Assembly (NCBI GenBank): GCA_021904315.1
Contig: CM038908.1
Coordinates: 22,650,501 to 22,714,500, forward strand
Origin: Sphagnum magellanicum
Lineage: Eukaryota; Streptophyta; Sphagnopsida; Sphagnales; Sphagnaceae
Length of the DNA: 64,000 nucleotides
Direction: 5' to 3'
In this document: piece after piece, positions 36,692 through 49,790 of the stretch
Position numbering within the stretch: the first letter of the stretch is position 1
How the letters are laid out: every line of letters starts with the position of its first letter
Translations under genes and position numbers: made by a program
Notes under the pieces: model-generated
Told to the model about the DNA's origin: nothing
The model's database searches: none
What the model saw: only the letters and a program-made list of their open reading frames with translations

Positions 36692-38184
36692 GTATAAATT
36701 TGACATCATGTGCTTAATTTAATGATTCAAAAATATTGTCTTATACATTTTAATACATTATGTAATTATGCTTACAAGGCTTTTGCACATATGTCAAAAC
36801 TTTTAGAATAATCCAAGGTGTTGTTTATGCCATGTTGCATCAACATCATCAATTCAAAGTAGTTGAAGCTATAATTTAGTTGTTGAATTGATTTCAAATA
36901 AGGGGCTATAATTTTAAAATTATAAAATTTGAGAGTTTAACAAGGGCTAGGTTGGTTTCTTAGATTCGAATTTCAGATGGAATTCTTTGATCTTTTGATC
37001 ATTTATCATTTTGAAGATGCTCATTGTTCAATATTGGTGCGATGATGTTGTAGGTCATGAAGAGTGGACTTTAACTTATTTTAGAACCATGTTTCATGAG
37101 CCAAGCATATTATAGACTCCTTAAAATTTTTGGATAAACTCTACTTTCATAATCTCTTAATGTGAAAAAGGTTCTAGAAAACTTGACCTACATGTTGTTT
37201 TGACATTTCATACATATATGTTTATACAATAAGTCACTTTGCATTACTTTGGTTAGTTGCCAATTCCATTCAAAAGTCACCCATGCTTAAGCAACAAACA
37301 TAGGCATACATTCTAACCATAAGCTTGTCTTGTCTAAGCCACCATATATAAGCATGGAAGAGTGCTAGTCTTTATGGACTCACAAATTATGCAAATAAGT
37401 TGTATTTGTTTAGTGTCATAAATAATTGACGCGATCATCTCGCTCACTTGATTGGCTGAGAGGACGTGGGTTGGAACCCATAATTTGTGACCTTCTAATC
37501 ATCTTTCTACCTACTAAACTCTAGAACCCCACCCACATGGATGATATCTGAAAACCCTCTTGCTCTTGGATGACAAATAGGAAACTTCAAAATCAAACCA
37601 TTTCATATGAGCTTTACTTTGTGATTTAGAAAGTTGGTTTCTATTTTTGAGAATGCCATATTTTGACGCTTACGTTTCTTATTATCGAATAGCCAAAAAA
37701 TCTATTTTGTTAAAAGCTATTTTATCTTGCATTGGATCTAGTAGGCATTTGTATTTGAACACAAACAAAATGGTTAACATTTTAAGGGTTCTTGTCACGA
37801 TGTTATGAACAAATAAAATTTTACTTAGCTATCTTTGGAGAGAGATGAAACTTGTGTAGTCAATTGGAATGACTAGCCCATGGACAAATATGTCACCGAA
37901 GCATACCACTAGAAGGGCATCATAGCCATCCACTCGCCTTGAAGAAATTGAGAGGAAAAAAAACCTTGCTTGCGATGCTGAAATGTACTAGGGAGCAAGT
38001 AGGATTGGGTTGATTTTGGCCTCTAAGCTCACCCATGGCCTCGCCCAATCGATAGGGCTCGACAATCAATAAGCAATGCTTTTTTCGTTTTTCAATTTCT
38101 TCATGGAGTGAGGTTGGCAAGCATCCTTTTTTGCAAATTTTCACCAAAAAAAGAGAGGAAAAAAAAAAGACTGAATATATGCAG
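36692..38184. other. Intergenic DNA and upstream region of the LAZ1-like gene
   Basis: AT-rich sequence without recognisable coding segments. A tRNA-like box (GGGTTGGAACCC) lies near 37469, too partial to call. Composition becomes more balanced after about 37.9 kb, approaching the LAZ1-like promoter. Confidence 0.4.
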
Positions 38185-38230
38185 TAGGGTTTAGGGTTTA
38201 GGGTAGAGACTATTGGCCAGTCTCTACCCT
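38185..38230. promoter_or_regulatory. Telo-box repeats abutting a perfect hairpin
   Basis: TAGGGTTTAGGGTTTAGGG at 38185-38203 gives overlapping plant telo-box units (AAACCCTA on the other strand). It runs straight into an inverted repeat with 11-bp arms, AGGGTAGAGAC (38200-38210) and GTCTCTACCCT (38220-38230), around a 9-bp loop. Telo boxes are known promoter elements of plant translation and cell-cycle genes. It lies about 1.2 kb before the LAZ1-like start codon. Confidence 0.6.
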
Positions 38231-38623
38231 AATTGCTGCACCTACTTGGCAATTAGACAGCATCACACTTGTCTTCTTGCAGAGTAAGCCTCCCCAGGGG
38301 GGCCCATCTAGTGTGCTCTGTACAGTGCTCATTGGGAATCGCACAATGTTTTTTTTCTTTACAGGATTGCCTTGAAGCACCACAACTGCCGTTCTCATAC
38401 CCAAGAAGATCTGATGAAGAAGGAAAAAAAAAAAAAGGAAATCCGAACACGAACTTTTACTTCATGGTTTTTTTTTGGGTAGCTCACTCAAAAAGATGTT
38501 GATTTCTTGATTTGGGTTTGATGCAGATTCTGGAAAGTTTGCTTTGAAATTTAGCTAGTTAGTTTTCTCCTGATTTGGAAGCTTGGGTTTTGAATTCTTT
38601 GTTGATAGCATTTGAGTTTGTAC

Positions 38624-38624
<1 letters not shown>

Positions 38625-38655
<31 letters not shown>
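38625..38655. repeat. AG dinucleotide tract upstream of the LAZ1-like gene
   Basis: About 15 AG units, probably in the 5' leader or promoter. In plants such tracts can bind GAGA-type (BBR/BPC) factors. That role is inferred here. Confidence 0.7.
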
Positions 38656-38658
<3 letters not shown>

Positions 38659-38984
38659 GAGAGTGTGGCCTTTGCTGGAGCTTTGACAATATTACTATTG
38701 TTGTTGTTGTGTATGGAGCTTTTACTTCAATTTGGTGCAAGGATTTCGACCTCGCAGGTTCATTCCAGAATTCAAGTTTCTTATTTCTGTAATGTTGTTT
38801 GTTTTTTGTTTTTTTTTGCAACCAACGTGTGTTTGTTTGTACGTGTGTTTTTTTTTCCCTCTCTCTAGGGTTTTAAGGGTTTATCGTGAAATTGTTGGTT
38901 TTGGGAGGGTATACCTTTCGTTGAATCTCTAAAATTGTTGCTGGGGATGACGATTTATTGATTTTTGTTTGGACAGGACAGATG

Positions 38985-39420
38985 GTTTCTTCGACAACTA
39001 GGCTGGGAGGTCTTTCTTTCGAGAATATGTTGAAGGAGAGGGCAAGAAAGTATCTGTTGTTTATTTGTGAGTTGAAGGGTTTTGGAAGCTGTAGGGTTTG
39101 AGAAATATGGAGAAGTTGTTGTTGTTGTTGTGGGTAGCAGGGTTTTGGAAGCTTTAGGGTTTGAGAAAGATGCTTCCCTTATGTTAAAGGAGTAGAGGTC
39201 AAGAAGGAATTTGTTAATATTTGTGGGAGAAAGATACAGAAGTTGTTGTTGTGGGTTGAAGGGTTTTATGGAAGCTTTAGGGTTTGAGATAGATGGTTCC
39301 CTTATCTTAAAGGAGAGGTGAAGATAGTTGTTAATAGTTGTGGGAGGAAGATGGAGAAACTGTTGTTGGTGGTTGAAGGGTTTTGGAAGCTTGAGAGTTT
39401 GAGAAAGATGGTGGGTCCCA
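38985..39420 (+). repeat. Diverged tandem repeats in the LAZ1-like 5' leader, reaching the start codon
   Basis: The anchor GGGTTTTGGAAGCT (slightly varied) recurs at 39077, 39139, 39261 and 39378. It is followed by AGGGTTTGAGAAAGATG-type sequence and preceded by TTGTTGTTGTGG. Spacings are 62, 122 and 117 bp, roughly multiples of 60. The proposed ATG at 39408 lies in the last unit. The minus strand shows a 208-codon open frame across this repeat, best explained by its low-complexity composition. Confidence 0.7.
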
Positions 39421-42400
39421 TGCTGCCACTGGGTGATCATGTATCCATGCATTCTTGGGTTCTCATCACTGCTGCTTGCTTTGTGGCGTTTACTATCTTT
39501 CTTTCTTCCTACCTGTTGTTCCAGCATCTCTCGGCCTACAATGGCCCCGAAGTAAGTATCTTCACCTCCTTTCCAGATCATACATAAACCGTCCTCTTCA
39601 TTACTCCCAAATTGCAGACTGGCAATTGCAGCTTGTTTTGTGGTTTTAGATTGTAGATTTTATGCTTTCTTGCAAAGAACTGGAATGCCAAAAGAGAATT
39701 TGCACTTGGTGCACTCTGGTGTGGCAGTCTTCGATGGAATAGATTAGACCATTTTGCTCTCGAAGATTATGCTCTTCAAGTTCTCCATCTTCTTGTTTCT
39801 CTCTCTTTTCTTCATCGTCTTGTTTCGGCTTCTTTTCTCTTTTTGTTTCTTAGCTTAGTGTTCCACTTTCCTTGGTTTTCTCATGGTCAGATCTACTTTG
39901 TGAGTGACTGACTCTCATAAGGTTAAAACTGCACTCATTTGTTGTGTTACATTCAAAATGTTGTTGTGGAGATTTCTATGCAACTTCATAGATATCCTCT
40001 TTCCTTGGTTTCCTTCTCTTTTAGGGTTTTATTGAGCTAGATAGCCCCATGGCTTACCCTTACCCTAATGAGTCTTGTGATTGAAACTCAATCCATTGGA
40101 AACTATATGATGTTGATCTACACCCACTGCTGGGAGCTGATGAAGTCCTTTGGTGATTTAGTGAGGATCTTATGAGAGCCGACCATTACCATACATTGTG
40201 ACCTTATCTTGTCATCTCTATTAAGATGGTCTTGAATCATAAATATGGAGAAGACATTCTAAGTACTTATGAAGATATTGCACTCATTCTGTAGGAACAG
40301 AGGTGGCTCATTGGCCTAATATTCATGGTTCCTGTATACAGTTCCTGCTCGGTAACACCTGCTTCTTTACACTTCTTGATTTTCTTAGAACACGGCTGTA
40401 ATGAGACCATTTTAATGCAGTCTTCATGCTTTTGAGAGATGGTTGATCATGTTCCTTCAATTAGGATCTTCGTCATTTCTGCACTTTCTGAACGCTGATC
40501 ATGGTTGCTTTTAAAGAGGTGTTGTTGTGGACTTTACATCCTTCAAAGTTGCTTCAGATGTTTTGGTGTGATGACCCTTATTTGCTCCATTGGATTCTGA
40601 AGTTCTCATGTATTTGCATGGATTGCAGTTTTTATCACTATACATGCCAGAAATTTCAATGACTTGTAATACACTGACAGGCTCCTATGAAGCACTTGCA
40701 ATGTATTCTTTTGGTCGATACCTCATCGGCTGCTTAGGTACATCCTCTCGAAAATATTCACTGAAAAAACAGTCAAGAGATGAAGCAACAATGGAACATG
40801 CAATCTGGGTGACCTTGCAATTTCTTTGCAATTAAGAAGGGGTTGCTGCCATTGTTCATTTCTTGATATCAATCAATTAATATCTGAATAGGTTGGTATG
40901 TGGACCAATGGAAATTGAAAATGGTGAAATAGTAGAACCCTGTCTTATGTTTGATGGCCAATTTGTGAATATGGTGGCTTGGCAGGTGGGGAAGATATGG
41001 CAATAGAGAAACTGGAGAAACAAGGATCTGTGGGTCCACTCAGGTCTCCGTTGGATGATGATGACAAGCACTTAGCAACAAATACAGTGGCACATGTCTT
41101 CCCCTTCAATTGGTGTTTGGCACCTTGGGTTTTGGGGCGCTCATTTTATGACAAAATAATGTTTGGCATTGTCCAATATGTAAGTTTCTGTGTTTTCTCT
41201 TCGCTGCAGTTTCTTAAGGGAGAGAAGCTGCATAATTGTTGCATCTGCAATGAAGAAAATTTTGACTGCAGTTATATATACTATTTCATATCTTTCCCTG
41301 TTTCCAGCCTCTCTGGTCACACATACAAATTCATGGGGGGCTTGAATTTCAGATGATATTGAAAACGGTGTGTTCTTGGCTGGCGCTGATCCTGGACCAA
41401 CTAAGTTCATATGGGGATGGGGAATTTGGTTGGTCAAATGGGTAAGTCTGGGGATTGGGAAGGTGATGTTAATCTTCATGATTGCCTATGTAGTTATTCA
41501 AAGACAACTAGGTTAGTCCATTGTCAGTGGTGCTTTCAGTCAAGTTCTTTTGTCTGACAATAATTAATGCTGGAACTGTGCAGGTACTCTTATGTAACAC
41601 TTGTGCTAAATTTTAGTCAAATATGGGCACTATACTGTCTTGTGCAGTTTTACCATGTAACAAAATATGAGCTTCAGTCAATCAATCCCCTGGCGAAGTT
41701 TCTATGTTTCAAGGCAGTTGTGTTTGTGACATGGTGGCAGGGAGTGATACTTGCCTACATTTTTGGGTCAGGGCTAGCACTTGAGTGGTTTTCTCGCAAG
41801 GAGATTTTTTCAGGGCATCTTCAAAGCCGCCTCCAAGATTTCATCATCTGTATTGAAGTAATTACTGCATCCAGAACTTCTTTCACTTTTCTGGATGTAC
41901 TGGGAAATGAGTGATTCTTATCATGCATTTTCTGACTTTTGTATATGGGCATGTGGTTTTCAACAGATGGCATTTGCAGCTGTGGCGCATATTTTTGTGT
42001 ATCCAGCAAAACCATATAAGCACATGAGCAGCATTGAAAATGCTGTTTACACAACTGGGATGCTCACCACAGATGATGAAGTCTCTGTTCAAGTCGGGGG
42101 AACAAGTGTCAAACAAAGCGTACATGATGTTGTTTTCGAGGGTGGTGGACATGTATGTTTTGGTTCTCTCTCCAATTTCTAAATTTCTTTATTGACATGA
42201 ACTTTGGATCCTGTTATGCCATGATAACTTGCATCAACCAAGCCTGAAGAATGGAACCCCCACTGATTAGTCTTTGTATGAATAGTGTTCGGATGCCTGC
42301 TCCCCAACCTGACCCAGAAGCAAACATGGTTTACTAGCATGATTTTGTTAGGGAATTTCATGGTGGTTCATGTTATCAATGGGCTGTGAGAACTGTTCAG

Positions 42401-42996
42401 GCATTAGTTCTGAAAAACACCTTCCAGCTTTGTATGTGCTGAAAAAGTTGGTTGTTTTCTGATTTCCAGTTGAGCATAGATCTCAAATCTCCTAGGCATA
42501 ATTCTTCAGCAATACCAGCCTATCATTGTTTTTCCATGCTCTGAATCATATACCCTAGGGTGCTATTTCATGCGAGCTTTCTTCATCATTGAAGAATTCT
42601 AGCAAGGAAAAATAGCTAAATATTTTTGTTGGCTGATCAAGAAGACACTAGTTTTATATGCAGGAATGCTGATTGGATTTGGCATACATTGGACAGGTTG
42701 TGGATGATGTGAAGGTAACTGTGTCACAAGCAGTCGAGCCTTTTGAGTCGGGCATCACCAAAATCACTGAAACTTTTCATGAGACATTCCAATCTTGGAG
42801 TGGGAAGCAGAGAGATACAGACCTGGTAGTCAAGGAAGAAACCATAGTTATTCAGGGACCAGTCGATAACAATGATGGGCATGATGACACTGTTCCCACT
42901 GGCATTCAAACGGGAGCACTTGCAAAGAACCTAGAATCGGTCATCTTGCACAGAAAGGAAGCCATGAAAAGAGGGAAACTGAAGCTCCAGAGTTGA
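39408..42996 (+). CDS. LAZ1: LAZ1-type DUF300 / organic solute transporter-alpha-like membrane protein
   Basis: Eight exons: 39408-39551, 40295-40351, 40629-40737, 40986-41179, 41353-41441, 41584-41857, 41967-42152 and 42697-42996. They total 1353 nt in phase and encode 450 residues, close to Arabidopsis LAZ1 (about 480). DUF300 landmarks in order: an N-terminal membrane segment at about 15-38, EQRWLIGLIFMVPVYS, the YEALAMYSFGRYLIGCLGGE block, WCLAPWVLG, MILKTVCSWLALILD, FSQIWALYCLVQFYHVT, KFLCFKAVVFVTWWQGVILA and MAFAAVAHIFVYPAKPYK. The family has about seven membrane spans and resembles TMEM184 and OST-alpha. LAZ1 acts at the vacuolar membrane and influences brassinosteroid signalling and cell death. 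The cytosolic C-terminus carries DVKVTVSQAVEP, typical of the plant group. The in-frame ATG at 39351 is an alternative start. The last acceptor (GGACAG) has a weak pyrimidine tract, but the other choice hits a stop. Confidence 0.95.
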
Positions 42997-44776
42997 TGCT
43001 GACAAGAGACATCTACATTCTCCAGAAGACTGAAGTATGGAGCCTGAAGGTGAGTATCTGGTACTGCAATCACTGGGGTGTGGAGGAGGAGGATAATTCT
43101 GTACATTAGAGAATACTTTTGAATGACAATTGGAATGATCACCCCCCCATATACACTCAAGCAGATATGAGTGGTGACTTCTTTGAGCTTTGATTAACAG
43201 TGGTTATATGGGAATGAAGCATGCAGAATTAGGTAAGGCTTAGGATGTGATTTGAAGAGTTGCCAATGACAGACAAGGTGCAATGGAACATTACAGTATT
43301 TGACCAAGGTTTTAATGTTGGATCTTCCACGAATGTGCGATCCGTGATGAAGAAGTTTGGAAGTTTTTCTGTCAAATTTCCTAAGTCAAATGTCTCTTTC
43401 TCTCCAAAAAGGAATGAAGAAACTACTACACAACGATAATTTGTCATGATGTGTAACTGACAAAAACGTTGCTGATGTCACTGAATCTTGTTTGCCCATT
43501 TTATTCAACATTCATTTTGTTTGCAATATCAATCACAAACAAAGACTAGGCACTTTTGAGTTCTTCACACTCATCATGTCTAAACACAAACTGATGTACC
43601 TACCAATGCTTGTCACCTCAAAGCATGCAGTAGAAAAACACTAACTCTCTTGTCGAGATGCAGTCAATGTGCATTCAATGCATGCCATCTCATCTGCTAC
43701 TTACTACAAAGCATTTTCAGCAAGCAAAATCATTTCTCCTTGTGGTTTTTTTTGTGACATCACACGCGCTTACATACTCACATACACGAGCACATCTTCA
43801 TTGGCCTGCTCAACAACCTTTCATATCCACCTTTGACACAAAAAAAGTTGTTTCGTTTCAGAAAATCGACTACCTCATGCTGAGTTTGCCAACCAAAGCT
43901 CTAGTCCTAAAGTCTTCAACATGTTACAAATTGTTGGATTCAATGAAATTTGATGTTGAAGTTTCCTCCACGATTAATGTGAGTTCAACTCAATCCTAAA
44001 TAATATTGTAGTTCCAATAAAAATGATTGTTGCACTAAAACTATTGGAGTTCTAACAAAAGTAAACAAAATATCGTCTAGAATTATTAGGGAGATGTAAA
44101 TAGCACAATTCCAAGCTACCCATAGTTACCATTTGATGGATGGACAACATTGATTAGGCATTTACTAACGAAACCAAATTGGCTAGATCTACAAACTATC
44201 ATGATTAGAAGATTAGAAAATTCATAGTCATTTGCTTAAAAAAAAGGTTGTGGGACCAATGATTGTTGCACCTTTGGAACTAGTGAGTGCAAGGTTGTCA
44301 CAACTTGTTATACATCAAGGTCAACAAAATAAAATGAACTCCAACACAATTGAAGCATTTTGGACTATCAATAACAACAATGAAAACATGTTGAATCTCA
44401 TCTTGATGTCACACAAATAGACATGGCACCATCAACAAATAATGACACTAGGTATAGAATGGTAAAAGCAATGGTTATTGTGATGATTTATCTCAACAAT
44501 GAACCTTTTTTTGATAGCTATAATTTTGAAGATATCTTAAACTTGCATGGGTTCTTTGTAGATGTAGTATGAGATCAAAGATGTCACTAGGAGGTTCTAC
44601 TTTCAAAACAAACTACAACAATTATGTTTTCCAAAAAATATTGGCGTTGAAAGCTACGTGAAGATGTTCAAAACCATTTTAATTCAATTTCTAGTTGTAG
44701 GAAAAAAAAATTCTTCATAGAAATAGTTTTCAATGATTTACATAAGTCCTATGAATTGTACACAAAATCAATCTCC
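42997..44776 (+). other. 3' flank of the LAZ1-like gene and intergenic DNA
   Basis: Several hundred bases of 3' UTR-like sequence, then AT-rich DNA. A 113-codon frame at 43658-43999 shows no recognisable family. Confidence 0.45.
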
Positions 44777-46057
44777 ACTACAAGGAAATGGTGCCTAATT
44801 CACTAGCTATTTCATTGACATTTGTCTCAATCTCACTAGATGCCAAATTTGGTGAATTCACTATGCCCCATGATGAACAGGGCAAATTATTATTGACATA
44901 GTTAATTCATTAAGGGGTTAGCCAAATTAAAAATTGCCACGTGGCATTGATTTTCAAATTTTAAATAACTATTTTTGGATTATTACTAATATATTTTATT
45001 AACAATAATTTGAATTTGAATTTTATTAATGTAAAATACGATACATATACAACCAACATATAATCCATACCTATACAATATGTAAATGATTTATATGTAT
45101 GGAGTTGGCAATTTGAACCTTGGTCTTCAAAGTGTAAGCCCATTGCTTTCACCATCCAACCACATAATTTGATGTGAAACAAATATGGTAATCATTGGAT
45201 TTATTATATTGTTTATTCCAAATGTTTCACAAAAGCCAACTTTATTATTATTATCTTTATCATATTTTATTCAAATGGGGAAAAAAAAATTATTAAAGAT
45301 TTTTCCAAGGTGTACAATTCTATAAATTATGAAGAACAAAATATCAAGTAATTTGAGTGAAAATGCATTTGAATTTCACTATTTAATATGTTTCATCAAT
45401 TATGTTTTGAGTTTTTTTCCCCATAACATGATTTGTAAATAAGCCTATTTAAAATTGACATTAAAAAGTTGTTTGTGGGAAATATTTTATATTAATATAA
45501 TTTTTCAATAAATATTATATATCCCCACATTTTAAACATATATTTATCATTAATTTTTTATTATATTAATTTAAAATTTAAATTTAAAAATAAAATCTAG
45601 TATCTTAAAATATTATGTACAACATTTTAAACATTATACAAAACATTATCATTATGTAAATTTCATATTTAATGATTTGAACACATATATTTATTTTAAT
45701 ATTTTAATTGGTATTATATTTTATTATGAATAATGAATTTTCATCCTTTTCCATTTTATTAAATGAAATTCAGCATAAATATAACATTTTTCCAAGTTGT
45801 ACGACCAAATCACATAATTAATAAATATAAAAATTTAATAAATATGCACATATAGTAAATATTAAATAAATAAATATTTATAGTCATTTATTAATAATTT
45901 GAATAACACAAAAATTGACCTTGCTGACTTAATTTGGTGATGGGTGAATAATTTCACCCATGGTGAAATTGCATTAGAGATACTGAACCCATTTCACATT
46001 TAAGGCCTCATAGTGAAATGGGTTGGTAAATTGCACTCATGTTTCCTAATGATATTT
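44777..46057. mobile_element. Possible degraded CACTA-like non-autonomous element
   Basis: The left end reads CACTACAAGGAAATGGTGCC. The right end, read inwards on the minus strand, reads CATTAGGAAACATGAGTGCA. With small gaps the first 40 or so bases of both ends align (GGAAA, GTGC, ATTTCA words in order). CACTACAAG is typical of plant CACTA ends. The roughly 1.28-kb interior is very AT-rich and non-coding. No 3-bp target duplication was found, so this stays tentative. Confidence 0.35.
45101..45172 (-). repeat. tRNA-derived sequence (SINE head)
   Basis: On the minus strand the sequence reads GTGGTTGGATGGTGAAAGC (box A-like), AATGGGCTTACACTTTGAAG, then GGTTCAAATTGCC (box B-like), in tRNA spacing. 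It no longer folds into an intact tRNA, because the box B deviates from GGTTCGAATCC. tRNA-derived SINEs of plants start this way. No tail repeat or target duplication was identified. Confidence 0.5.
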
Positions 46058-46559
46058 TACAATAGGAAATTAAATTAACTTTGGTGTTTTAATAACGCAT
46101 GAAGTTGGTCGTCAACATTTGTAAAGGTGCACACTAAGAAATTGAATCATTTGACATTATTGTGAGACTCTAAAAACCAATGGATGGAAAATTGTAAATT
46201 ATTATGGGAAAACCAACCATTGCATAAATGAATGCAAACCATGGGAAATTGACATAAAAAAACTTGATGTTGATGCAAAGGTTGGGTTGGAACTCAAGAT
46301 TAAATAAACTAGTGATGTTATTAGAGAGGAACCTATGGAACTATTAAACCCATAGTCTTTTAAAGTTATTATGGCAAACATTTGATCACATGCATGATGA
46401 CTCCAAGTGGTATTTAAATTTTAGCATTACTAAGCATGTCAACAAAAATAAAGATATATAGTTCTTGACATGCATAAGCCAATTATGTTTTTTTAATTTA
46501 AAACAACTGGAGTCTATTGGTTCATGTTGTAGTTGGCAAAGGTTAGGTTAATTTTGAAA

Positions 46560-49500
46560 CACCTCATGTAATAAAATGAATTTCTAATGTTTTCTACGTG
46601 TTGGGCATGAAAAGTAATTTTTTTTATAAAAAAGTGTCATTGCTAGAAGAAAAACCATGTAGTTGTGTTTGGAGATACCCAATGCACCGTTAGGTTGAAG
46701 GACAATTTTAAAACAATAGTTACTAGCACTATGGATATCTATAATGGACTCTACAAAATAGATACAAAAATAATGAATGAATGTTTGTATGTTAACACCA
46801 TAGAAAACAACATGATCAAACACAACTATGGCATTCAAAACTTGCACACCTCAATTAGTAGAGTCTCCAACATCACACAACTAACAACATGACTAGAAGT
46901 TCCACCCCTTTTCCATTTACACGAAGTCTACATAGCATGTCAAATTGGGAAATGGGCCCATGAAAGGTTTCCTTAGAGTCAAACTAGATCTATATTTCAC
47001 CTTTGGAGCTTTTTCTTCCAATCTTTGTGGACCACTCTTAGTCAAAAGTCTCAAATGAGTCTTTTACTTGATGACTATAATTGATTACTTCAATAAAAAT
47101 AAAGAATATTTGTTCTTCAAAATGTAAACATTGACGCTTTTGCTAGTTTCAAAATCTTTAAATCATGTGTCTAAATTGAGACTAGTTTATCCATTTACAA
47201 ACTTCACACATATAGAAGAAGGAAATTTATGTCAAAAGAATTCATGGAATTTTGTGACAAAGTAAAAATTCAATGCCAATATACAATAGCTATAACACTT
47301 CAACAAAACGATGTTGCAATTGAAATGATGAATATAATTTTAATGTATAAAAATAAATCTACGATGCTAAAAAGTAACACCCCAAATCATTTGTGGGCAA
47401 AGGCTTTCAACACAACCTATTAAAGAACATAATTCCAACAAAATTCAATCCAAAGGTCGAAAATTTACAAATTAAAGTTTAAGCTTGATGGGAAACCAAA
47501 CAAACTAAATGTTTGGATTGTTGCAAGAGGATTTGAACCAAAAGAAAGGGAAGATGTTACAAAGACATCCATGCTAGTTGTAAAGTGGAACATCATGAAG
47601 TTAATTGTGACTCTACTTGTAAACAATGATTGGGATGTTTCATTTGTATGTTAGACAACATTTTTTGAATGGAGACTTGAAGGGAACAATTTACATGATG
47701 TCGTGACAAAAAAGTGGGGTTTTACACTTCTATCTATTACATTGCTTGCATTGCTTGACACAACAAATGGGTGCACAAAAAATCTAAATCCAACATTATA
47801 TTTGCATTACCACTCCAATGCACAACTTATTCACACACTTGTCAAACTTTATTTATGGTGCCCTAGAAACATGTTCCTAGTGACCAACACCAAACCTTAA
47901 AAATCAACATACATTTTAGAAATCAACACACAAAAAATATTGTGATCTTCAACAACCCTAGACCGAAGACAATGGATTATAACTCTTTCTATTCACCTCT
48001 TGAGTATATGGACAAGTATCATCCCATTATCACAAAATAGAAACCCAAAATTTGCACCTTTGTGTCCCCAACAATGAATTCCCAAAACAAGGTACCCTCA
48101 TTCCCTAATCTCATAGCAAAAATAAATTCAACCCAAACCTTTGTGTATGGGACTTGTCTAATTCATGCACCTAGACCCTCTCACCCTTTCCAATTTTCCA
48201 ATTTCAAATTAAGGATAACAAAAACCATTGTTGACATTGTTTTATTCTAAAATTCCACATAAAGTTATATCTATCCAACGGAATCAATTGGATACAAGTT
48301 CTATTACAAATGACAAGAACAACCAATAGAATCCAACACCATTTCACAAAACAAATTAAATTAAATTTCTCTATGTCTATCTCTTACCAAAAACCTTGCT
48401 TGCCTTAAATCCCTCACTCCAGCTCCTTTGGTCCATCCTTTTTGCATTTCTTCCACAAAAAAACCTTTGCATAAAACATCCACATAAAACTTATTAGCAA
48501 TCACATCAAACTTACACACAAACTAAATATAGAAAGATCAAAGTAATGGCAATGCCATTGTTGGCTGCCATTGCTTTCCTCCTTCAATGACAAACTATTA
48601 AAAAGATGGTAGTCACATCGCCATGTATAAAACATAAAAAGAGAAAACTCTAAGTATGTCCTACCCTCATAGGACATGTTTTTAGGTTACAATGCAATTT
48701 CAAGGTTTTTTTTTAGAGAAGGACATGAATTGAACCAATTTGTTAGTTCATCAAAGTTCTTTATGGCTTCCATCAAGCTCCTAAGGCTTGGTATGAAAAG
48801 ATATTTATCATAATCTTGTACATAGATGATCTTTTCCTTATTGATAACATAAAGAACATGCATTTATCCAACTCAAATGTTAATTAAAAAATAACTACAA
48901 TGTGATTAATGTAGGGAGCATGAGATGTTATTTAGTTGCAAAATTTTCCAAACTAGATGTGGAATCTTCATGACACAATGCAAGTATGTAGAATAAACCC
49001 TCACAAAAATTTGCATGATTAATTGCAATGCAACGACTACGCCTTCAACTAAACAGTTCCAATTAAAAAAAGAAGACAAAAAATAAACTCATCGTTCATG
49101 ACCTTTCACCATTCACCCATTTGTTGTGTTGATTTTTAGGAAGATGGTCGAAAAACTTATCTACCTAGATGCAACACTAAGGTTGAAATAATGTTCGTAG
49201 TTTCAACATTTAACAAATTTATGGCCAATTTAGGTTTTTATAGTTATAAGTTATTAAACATGTCTTGAGTTAAGTACGTAAAAAGTACATATTATTATAA
49301 GATTTTGTTTAAGAAAGGTGATTTTGATGAGTTCAAAAGATTTACTAATTTAGATTTGGTAGGAGATGAAGAAAAAAGATGGTCAATTGCAAATTACATG
49401 ATTCAACTAGGTGATGGACCTATCACCTAGAGTTTTAAGAAGTATCTAATAGTGACATTGTCGTCCATAGAAGTTGAATATTCTGTCATGATTAAAAGAA

Positions 49501-49790
49501 CAAAGGAAGGGACATGATTCCAATATCTTTTTAGAGAAATGGGTGTGATCAATGACTCAAAATCAAAATGAACTAATTAAGAATGAAAGTTGCATGAAAA
49601 TTGCCACTAACCCAATACTACACGTGTGAACAAAACACATAGAGGTGTAATATCATTACATTAAAAAGAAACTATTTTCAAAAGAAGTTGAAATATTGTA
49701 TCTAATAACAATAAGCTTGTTGATATATTCAAGGAAACCATTAAGAAGGTAAAGTTCACAAAATTTTGAAAGGAAATTTAATTTAAGCAA
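46560..49790 (+). mobile_element. Ty1/copia retrotransposon fossil (integrase, reverse transcriptase, RNase H)
   Basis: Plus-strand fragments appear in copia pol order. VYIACQIGKWAHERFP (about 46.93 kb) matches the pre-integrase region. EFMEFCDKVKIQCQYTIA and then LQQNDVAIEMMN with TPNHLWAKAFNTT (47.24-47.42 kb) match integrase. VARGFEPKEREDV with VVKWNIMKLIVTL (47.52-47.62 kb) and FLNGDLKGTIYMM (47.67 kb) match reverse transcriptase, followed by HQAPKAWYEKI-like words (48.77 kb) and YIDDLFLID (48.82 kb). GDGPIT and LSSIEVEYSVMI (49.41-49.48 kb) match RNase H, and TKHIEVxYHYIK (49.65 kb) closes it. Many stops and frameshifts show it is dead. No LTR pair or primer-binding site was recognised. 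The copia order, integrase before reverse transcriptase, is clear. Confidence 0.9.

Noticed and set aside
37440-37485. Possible tRNA gene (GGGTTGGAACCC box)
   Set aside because: Box A and box B are too close together, no acceptor stem can be formed, and only a fragment remains.
38955-39581. 208-codon minus-strand open frame opposite the LAZ1-like leader
   Set aside because: It lies across the low-complexity leader repeat and first exon of the opposite gene. Its Ser/Thr/Asn/Gln-rich sequence simply mirrors the repeat, and it has no family features.
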